Shown in pieces: positions 56,687 through 64,000 of a stretch of DNA of 64,000 nucleotides (positions within the stretch are counted from its first letter, which is position 1; each line of letters starts with the position of its first letter). The position numbers and the translations under genes are program-made. This DNA is from Massospora cicadina (Eukaryota; Entomophthoromycota; Entomophthoromycetes; Entomophthorales; Entomophthoraceae): positions 62,001-126,000 of the forward strand of contig JAKSZP010014546.1 of NCBI GenBank assembly GCA_022478985.1. The letters are read 5' to 3'. Below the pieces are notes generated by a model. It was not told the DNA's origin, did not search any database, and was given only the letters and a program-made list of their open reading frames with translations.

Positions 56687-59376
56687 ATCATCCAATCTTT
56701 GCACCTGTGTGAAGGCCACGCTCTGGTGTGGTGCGAACTTTTTTTTAAAAAAATATACGGTGCACTTGTCACCCTCTGTAATGCGTTTGGCCCTGTACTG
56801 AACACAAACCCGATGTTTGTGTTGCCTTTAGAGCGCGTTGAGGTGGGTGGCTGCCTCCACCCACTTCTGGCCCCATGCAGGGCTGTATCCTGTGGCTGGG
56901 ATGTTGGACTACAGGTGTGCCAACTCTGCCAGAGCATGCAAAATGACAGCTGATGTGGCTTGTGAGCGTCAGGAGGAGAGGTGGTGAGAGTGGCGGATGG
57001 TATCCTCTTTGAAGGCTGCCCATGTGGAGATGGGGTCCGTGCAAAACGGTGTAACAAACTCTTTTGCCAAAGTTGCTGATTCCACCCAAGTGGAAAATCC
57101 TGGCGATGCAAGTTTGGGAGGGCGGAGTTTGCACCAATATGGGGCCTTAGCCACTGTGACAGGTAGGTGGTAGGTTATTGAGACCAGCCGGTGGTTGGAG
57201 AATTCAATTTTGTTGTTTGGAAGTGGGAAATGTGAGGTTGGAATTTCGCTGGCATAAGGATAAGGTCGATGCAGGTCATGGACCTTAATTGGCTGTTGTG
57301 GACGTGGGGGTGCATCATGTTTTTGAGCAGCAGGGCTCGCCGCGGCAGCGCATCCATTAACACAAGGGTAGCCTTTAGAACGCGAAGTTCTATGTGACCC
57401 TGAGGGGTGTGAGAGGAGGAAGGCCAATGGTCCGTTGGTGTGTTTAGCCAACAGTTCATGTTGCCAACTACAAAAGGGTCTGGGGGTAACGGGAGGGATT
57501 TGACCAACAAGAAAAATTCCTGACGCTCTCATGCACAGGTTGGGGAATAGATGTTGATGATAGCATGTTCCACGTCAGCCCATGAGAAAGTAACAACAAG
57601 GACTCAGCCATTTAGGAAAGATTCTGACAATAAAAATTTGAAAAAATTGTTTTTCTTAACTAGCACCTGACAGCGCTCTGACCAAAAGGATAGGGATGGG
57701 AGGAGCATGGTTTTCCAAGCATCCTTGGAACCTCGTGGACAGTGGGACTCCTGGATGGCCAGGATATTCACGGGTAAATTTTTTTTGTAAAAAACTCAGT
57801 TTCCTAGCCCAGGATGGCGAGGCCTTGAGTCCGGCGATATTCAATGTCCCTCAAGTAAAGGATTCCCCCATCGCACCTTAGGTGCAAGGGGGTGGGCACC
57901 TGGGCCCACTAGCCTCCTCTAGTTCCTCATGGGCCTTCATGGAGCGCGGGTGTTTGCAGCAACTCTATTGGTAGTTTTGTTGATTTTAGCAGAAAAGTTC
58001 ACGTTGGCTTTTGCCTTCGCTTTTTGTTTCCCCAACGTCAAACAAATTTTTTGCGGTGTGGATGAGTTTAATGCACCTACGAGTGGGTCAAAAAAATTTC
58101 AGGTATGTTGGACCCCAAGTCAGTTTCAACTGGAGCTTGGTTGCAAAGATTGGGTAGATCGAGTCACCCATCAGATCCTCAGATTGGGTGGCCCAATTGG
58201 CATGGGCTTCCCAATCTGGTTGGTTGATGGATTCCCAAGTTGCTTCCGCTGCGAAGGTCTCAATGTCCTCCTGGCGTTGAGAGTATGGGATAGAAGTGGT
58301 GAATTTGGCCGCTTCCTTGGCTGTGGCCCTGCGGGCCTGCTTGGCCTTCTTCTGCTCTTGTGGGGAAATAGGTTTTACCAGTAGGTAGCAACCTTGTGCT
58401 CCCCACGGGAAAGCCTCTTTGGTGCTTGCAGTTGGTTCATAGTGCACCTCTCCGCTGGCCATGGCCACTGAGGGGTGCTCTTGGAATGTGATGTCCTCCT
58501 TGGTGGGGCATGCATGTGCCTTATGTCCAAATGCGTCACAGTGGGTGCAGATGGGGGGTGCGCTGTCCACGGTTACCCGGAAAGGGTGGGTGGTATGCCC
58601 TTCAATATTGATATATGTGGAGTGTGGGATCTGGGTTAGGTCCTTTGCGATCTCCTCAGTTGGGGTCAGAACTGCAATGGCTTTGCCGGTGCACAGGTGT
58701 GGCATCAGCATAAAGCAAAGCATCTCAAAAGATTGTATTTTGCCATATACAGTGAGACCATCTTTCAAGTGCTGCTCCAAAATGGCACATTTTACTGTAG
58801 TAGGCAAAAATTCAAATGTGAGTAAAATTTGGTTAATTTTGTCCATCTGGTGCATTTGGTTTCAATGACCTGTTGCCCTTTAGGGAGGTCGACCACTACG
58901 CGCACTGCAGCAGCTTTGTCTGCTGCCTCCTTGCTTTTGAAACCAAAGTTCAGCCAACCGCATGACATGGAGTGAGATGTGACATACACCGCGGTTGGGA
59001 AAAAAGTGTGCACATCCCCACAAAATTTTTCCTATAAAGCTGTTTGTTGGATGTCCAGAAACACACAGACTCTGTATTCCACCGATGAGAGTGGTTGGGA
59101 GTGCGGTGTGTTGATGTCCTGGTTGCATTGCTTGCCAAGTGAGGATTTCTGGGGAAATAGTGACCACCAGTTTTTTAACTTTTTTTTTTATTCCGCCAGT
59201 TTCTCCGGGGCGTTTCCAAACGTTTGAGGCCGCGGGCCTACCACCTGCTCCTCTTACCTTACTTGCCCAACTGCTCCCTGACATGGGCGCAGACTAATCT
59301 CCTCTGTGAGATTATCAAACTAGATTCAGACTTGAATTGAATAAGTTGCAAAAGTGATTGCAATGAGAGAGAAAAG
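56687..59376 (-). mobile_element. LINE copy, minus strand, right arm of inverted repeat
   Basis: Inverted counterpart of 53296-55988. From its 5' end at 59376: ORF1 starts near 59284 (MSGSSWASKVRGAGGRP) and has a 255-codon open part (58855-58088) with FLPTTVKCAILEQHLKDGL and the CCHC knuckle CTHCDAFGHKAHAC. ORF2 endonuclease: DILAIQESHC-type site near 57750 with its Glu intact, GNMNCWLN near 57450 (Asp of GDxN is Asn), CIDLILMPAK. It ends at 56687, facing the other copy, with no RT. Near the centre, translations of the two arms are practically identical over 120 codons; at the outer ends DNA similarity drops to about 88 percent by eye. Confidence 0.85.
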
Positions 59377-60444
59377 TTTTTGTTCGCATAGTTTTAAAAT
59401 ATCTTTATTACCACAAAGAATAGCCATATAGATGCTTTGGTTATTTATTCCATCCAGCTTTCTAGACTTGTGAGAATTTAAGGATTAGCTCGCTATAAAT
59501 GAAATCCTGTTTTGATAGTCAAGAAGCGTTTTGGCCAATAATCCTTTAATTATGCTATGTGTCTTATAGTATTTCCTAACTGTTCAGAAACTCACAAAGC
59601 TAAGTAACAATAATTGACTCTTTTGGTCTTTTTTTGGGTATGTTTTCCCTCTCTAATCGGGAACTCTCCAGACACAGGTAAAATATGACAAGCTTCCCTG
59701 AATGCTTGTCTAAACTTCTTAATATGAAAATTGTATTAAGATAAGACAAAATTATGATTAAATGGTAAGATGATGTTTATATTAGGGCCAGGCGCCAGTA
59801 TTATATACCTCTCAGGCATCTCCTGTCCAAATTCATATAATATATGAGTATATTAAAATTATGTCAATCTGTATGTATTATGGTGTTGGTTAGATAAAAA
59901 TTTCCAAGTTAATTTGACTCTTTTATTAACGAAATTACAATCATTTCAGCCCAATTGGAGGCAACACTACTCTTGTAATTGGGTATAATTTTAGGCTTAA
60001 TATTAGTACCTCAGTATTGTATATTCACCTCTCAACTATCCCGTTTTCATTTCATCATAGAGCTGACAAAATACAATAAATGGGGATAAAAAACTATAGA
60101 TTTTGAATAATAATGCACCCCTTATTGGGACATCAGTAGGCCTCTCAATAATACTAGGTACTCTATATTTGGGCCAACCATGTGCAATTACTATCATGCT
60201 GATTACAATAATTGACATACATAAAAGATAGAGCCATTAATCTTTTTTGCATTAGAATCAAAAATGCAATTAGGATTGTGCCATAAATTCACTTGGTTCA
60301 TCCAAGTAGATTTCATAATCAGCCATAATTATATCATAGCTATTATTGCACGAAAATAATTGGGACAATTTAAGTATAATTGCGCGGTTTTAGTATGAAT
60401 CTAGTTATGCAGATAAATTGAGAAAAATCATAGGGTCCATCAAT
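59377..60444. other. AT-rich interval, no gene seen
   Basis: No coding sequence or element motif recognised. A short hydrophobic frame (60036-60218, minus, 60 aa) has no known match that I recall. Confidence 0.4.
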
Positions 60445-60459
60445 GAGAGTAATCTATCA

Positions 60460-61498
60460 GCTTCCACTTCCACTGCTTCTGCCGCCCATCCCTCAGGCGT
60501 TGGACCCATGGCCATTTCACCCCAAGTTTTCAAATGGGACTTGATCCTCCTACCCCCAACCTTGGGGTGATTTGGTGCTGCATCAAAAGCGGCAGCCAAT
60601 CAAAATTTAAATTTTAAAAATTATACTCAAAATTTTACTGGATTACAGAATCCTGAGTCAAAGGCTGACTCAGTTTCAGCTGATCTGCCATGGTCAACAG
60701 CATGTGGCCAATCAGCCCCTGCCACTGCCCCAATTCCAGTGGCTGGCCCAGTGCTGGCCAAATCTAATCCATTTGAGGCTCTCAAATGGATTGATGAGGA
60801 CAAACGGCCATACCACGTCAAGCCAGATTTGCTTTAGAGGAATTTTTGTGGATCCTCCCAAATTGCAGCCACGCCGTTTTCACCCTGAAAACGGTTTTCC
60901 AAAATAAGAATATCATAAAAATGGCAGTTGAGGCTGAAGCTTAACCTACCAACACCCTACTTCGCCAGCAACTTCATGAGGCAATGGAGCCCCTTGTTGG
61001 AGGTTTTCCTATCCCCAATTTTCCCCATGAGTTTGCAGAAAATGCAAAATATATAATTGAGGAGCTCACTTTTGGTGCGAGATGTTCTTGCATTGATGCG
61101 TCAAAAACTCTTTTTTAACCCTGATTATCTTAAAATCTGATGGTGCATCAAGTCTTTCACTTGTGTGCCAGCTCTCATCACTTTCTCTGAGCAATAACTT
61201 GCTCAATACGTTGAGGCAATGGATACCGCTGGCCTCATAGATGAAGAAAACCAACAACTATACCTCCTTATGCCCATGTTACTGATTCTCCCACCCTGAT
61301 GCTGTCCACCATAGTCTGCCAGCTAAAGAGGGCGCCAGACAAAAGCTTCCTCATCTTATGATATGGCTTCCTTGGCTGTTAGCTGAGGTGCCATATTAGG
61401 AAAAATTATTTCTAATAATCTCTTTGTTTGGCCCATTTGAAAATAAAGATGTGAGGTGGCTTTTCCTTATGGGTTGAGCACCACTAGTTCTAAAAAGA
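60460..61498 (+). mobile_element. Retroposon R, copy R3 (1039 bp, longest)
   Basis: Flanked by GAGAGTAATCTATCA (60445-60459 and 61499-61513). It encodes the R protein with some stops and frameshifts: an Ala/Ser/Pro-rich part (STSTASAAHPSGVGPMAISP), then DLPWSTACGQSAPATAPIPV (about 60685), ALKWIDEDKRPYHVKPDL (about 60778), MEPLVGGFPIPNFPHEFAEN (about 60985) and a decayed end near 61320-61390. The 3' end reads CACCACTAGTTCTAAAAAG. It extends R2's coding part upstream by about 300 bp. No RT motif, so it is either a 5'-truncated LINE of another family or a non-autonomous, protein-coding retroposon. Confidence 0.85.
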
Positions 61499-61513
61499 GA
61501 GAGTAATCTATCA

Positions 61514-62989
61514 TAATTGATGGTTTTATCAAAGGGTTTAATTTTTGAGTCAACCATCAAATCTAACAGGACTTACCTAAGCTTAATTAAATTTTGACAT
61601 GGTTTAATCTTCTTCTGAGCTTTTGAATTGTGCTGTGTATATAATTTTTGAAAGATTGTGGGAATCATCTCAGTATTAATAAAACTCAATTTTTGCAATT
61701 ACTTGACTCAAAGTTATCTCAATTAAAGTAAGTTAAGCGATTAATTGAACCAATCGCATTGCAATTATGATTTGGTATGCCTAATTGATCTAACTTCTAC
61801 TTATATTTTCTTAATCTGGAAGACAATATCTGCAATCTCAGAAATCCTATCCATTTCAGGCTTTACCCTGACACAAGGGAATATAGGCGTTTAGGAAACA
61901 TCAGTGAGTTTAACCAAGAAGATCCTTGTATGGCGTAAAGTTGTGAGAGCCTTGACCTGGGGGAAGCAGGCGTTGAAGAAGGTATTGGTGAAATTAATTA
62001 AGTAATTCTGGAAGAGCATGTAGCCATGAATTCCATCTTCATTGAGACCTGACCATAGGGAATACAGGCATTCATGAGTACGTCATTGGCGAGATCAACT
62101 GAGTGAGCCAGGAGAAACCTCACTCATGTGAGGCGTCTATCAAAAAATGACACTATGATGTCATATTTCAACTGCAATGGTACTAAAACAAAAATAATCA
62201 ATTACCATTCTGGGAAGCAACTGGGGTGGAAATAAATATATAAGAAACTTTATTAGTAATAGGGTTTACCTAGCAAACAAATAAGCATACTGTAGTATTT
62301 ACTACTTCCAGTGGCTAACAGGCTCGCTCCTGGTACTCTTCTTTGGGTAGACTAGACGTAGCTCCCCTCTGAAAAAAGATCTCTTTAAAGATTACCTCCT
62401 ACTCAAATAACCTTTCACATTTATAAAAATCATATTAATGAAATTTCTGACTATTAAGCAGTGCTTAGGCCTGAAAAACTAGAGGTCTATTTTAAAAATA
62501 ATTTAATAAAGCAAATGCTTAGGCTTGGGCCATTTCCATAAAAATCAATAAGGCAATTACTAATAAAATTCTGGCAGATGTCAGGACTAATTATATGACC
62601 TTATTATCAAGTATTTTTTGTTAGTGGGGTAAGAAAAGATCAAAAATAATATATGGGGTTCTAAGGACATCAAGGCCACAGCTTTTGTGATTGATAAATA
62701 ATAAATGGATGGTACATCAATGGGATTATGGATTTGATTACCAATTTAAATTAGAAAAATGAAGGAGCCTGTTTGATTTATCATTAATAAATCAATATGA
62801 CAGGTGACTGCATATAGATTTGTGGGCCATGTGATCAATAGTACATATTAATTGATTAACCCTGCATTTACATATTATTGAAAAATATAAGATTTATTTC
62901 AATGATAAAAATATCAGATAGTTGGTCAAACTTTAATAATATTTCCCACCACTTGACCAAATATCAGGGAATAAAGATTAGTGGGGTTC
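61514..62989. other. AT-rich interval, no gene seen
   Basis: Nothing recognised with confidence. At about 61870-62130 two stretches look like diverged tandem copies (GGGAATATAGGCGTTTAGG and GGGAATACAGGCATTCATG). The 3' LTR of element E may start in this interval, but I could not find its boundary. Confidence 0.3.
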
Positions 62990-64000
62990 AGAAAATTTAT
63001 TGAGAACTTGAGGCTGTTTTGTAAGAAAGCTTCTGATAGATAAAGGACTTAGCATTCACCCAGTTAATAAGGTGACCTTTAGCGGGATCCTTAAGGGTGT
63101 AGGCATCATTAAATATCTTCTCAATAAATCTCAAAAGAGCCAATATATATGTTCTCCAATTTACTAGTCCAACTGAACTCTTGGTTATAGTACAAAACCA
63201 ATTATCCCACAACAAAGTGGTTTAAGGGCCATCACCCCTCATTATCAACTCAAAAGATCTCAATTTTTAAGCCAGTGCATTAGAATATTCTCTGCTCTGT
63301 AGTTAAATTAAGTTTCTGTTGACTTCTATAAATAATTATCATGTCTCAAATTTACTTGATTAATGTACAAATATAAATTGGGGGGAAGCGCTGGTTGCTT
63401 CCAATAAAGTAAGGTGAAAGGATAATTCCCATGGCTGAGCGATACAAGATATTATAGGCAAAATGGCGGAAGGCAAGAAAAGATTCCAGCTGAACGTCTT
63501 TCCCATAATTATCTTGCATAAAAATCCAATGAGGGTACCGTTTACTTGTTCAACGGTGCTGTTGGTCTCAAGGTGATAGGGTGTAGACAATACTCTACAT
63601 ATAACCATCAAGTCGTTGAGTTTGGAAACCATTTGGATGCAAAATTAGCTCTATCATCCATCAAAAGAAATTGAGGGCATCTGTGGCGATAATTAATCTT
63701 CTAGTATATACTTTTCTGAAGTTGTGGTATATCAAACTCTAATCACTTTGGCCTCCACTTTCTTGGTGGGGTGATCAATGGTCACAATTATATATTTAAA
63801 CTGACCAGACATTTTGGCGATAGGCCCTTCAAATTAATAGAAGTAGTGTGCCAAGCAAAATTGGGTATAATAAAATGATAAGATTTGCCTTTTTGGTAAG
63901 TCCATCCACTTGACATTCCTTACAACAGCAAAGGGTCTCAGAAACGTCAAAACTCATAGATTCCCAGTAGTGATGCTTTATAAACAGATCAAACGTCTTT
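62990..64000 (-). pseudogene. Integrase of gypsy element E (cut by window edge)
   Basis: From the right edge on the minus strand: a Cys pair of the zinc region (CCKECQVDGL, about 63920), core with SINLKG (expected SIDLKG, first Asp is Asn, about 63835), KYIIVTIDHPTKKVEA, MDDRANF (second Asp) near 63655, and NSTVEQVNGTLIGF (Glu) near 63545. The C-terminal domain at 63215-62997 contains FIEKIFNDAYTLKDPAKGHL and NWVNAKSF. RT and gag would lie beyond the window. Sequence differs clearly from A-D. Confidence 0.75.

Noticed and set aside
56662..57111. 149-aa minus-strand ORF, nearly identical to a plus ORF at 55563
   Set aside because: Both are out-of-frame readings of the LINE endonuclease in the two arms; useful only as a measure of arm identity.
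53296..59376. Twin-priming inversion of a single LINE insertion
   Set aside because: Twin priming leaves the 3' tail at one outer end; here both outer ends are 5' ends and large parts are present twice.

Overview
This window is eukaryotic DNA made almost entirely of transposable elements in several layers of nesting, most of them decayed. I see no bacterial operon, rRNA gene, true tRNA gene or CRISPR array. The best guess for the host is a filamentous fungus with a large, repeat-rich genome, perhaps a basidiomycete. This rests on the element types, a short intron with a TACTAAT branch site in the one recognisable host-type gene, and many G-to-A changes at catalytic codons that look like methylation or RIP-type decay. 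The assignment is inference.

Layout. 1-8096: Ty3/gypsy element A (minus strand), inserted in the 5' LTR of a related element B (plus, 8097 to about 16190). Both carry an antisense ORF between pol and the 3' LTR. B in turn lies in the first long repeat of a non-coding repeat-internal-repeat array (to 26336), whose second internal segment holds a nearly full-length L1-like LINE (19379-24599) with a 15-bp target-site duplication. 26337-31600: AT-rich DNA with a short retroposon, an intact 249-aa unknown ORF (29611-30360) and a palindromic minisatellite. 31632-37083: gypsy element D with two LTRs and a 5-bp duplication; it lacks reverse transcriptase and has a collagen-like stretch in gag. 37.6-38.9 kb: GT-rich repeats holding a 740-bp foldback made of two mariner 3' ends. 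39.4-39.7 kb: rhomboid-protease pseudogene. 40.4-44.3 kb: two tandem copies of an unclassified coding repeat. 44318-51312: gypsy element C (minus), which has collected four later retroposon insertions. 53296-59376: two LINE copies in a tail-to-tail inverted repeat. 60460-61498: the longest copy of the small retroposon. 62990-64000: end of another gypsy element (E), integrase only.

The most interesting structure is one retroposon family (R) seen five times, from 1039 bp down to 36 and 21 bp, each copy flanked by a 14-19-bp duplication and sharing the 3' end ACTAGTACTAAAAA or a close variant. The two smallest copies sit in opposite LTRs of element C, so each LTR shows the other's empty site. 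A tRNA-headed SINE in the same element ends in a 40-nt tail matching the LINE at 19-24 kb, which points to a SINE-LINE partnership. The antisense protein shared by elements A and B is the main candidate for an undescribed accessory gene.
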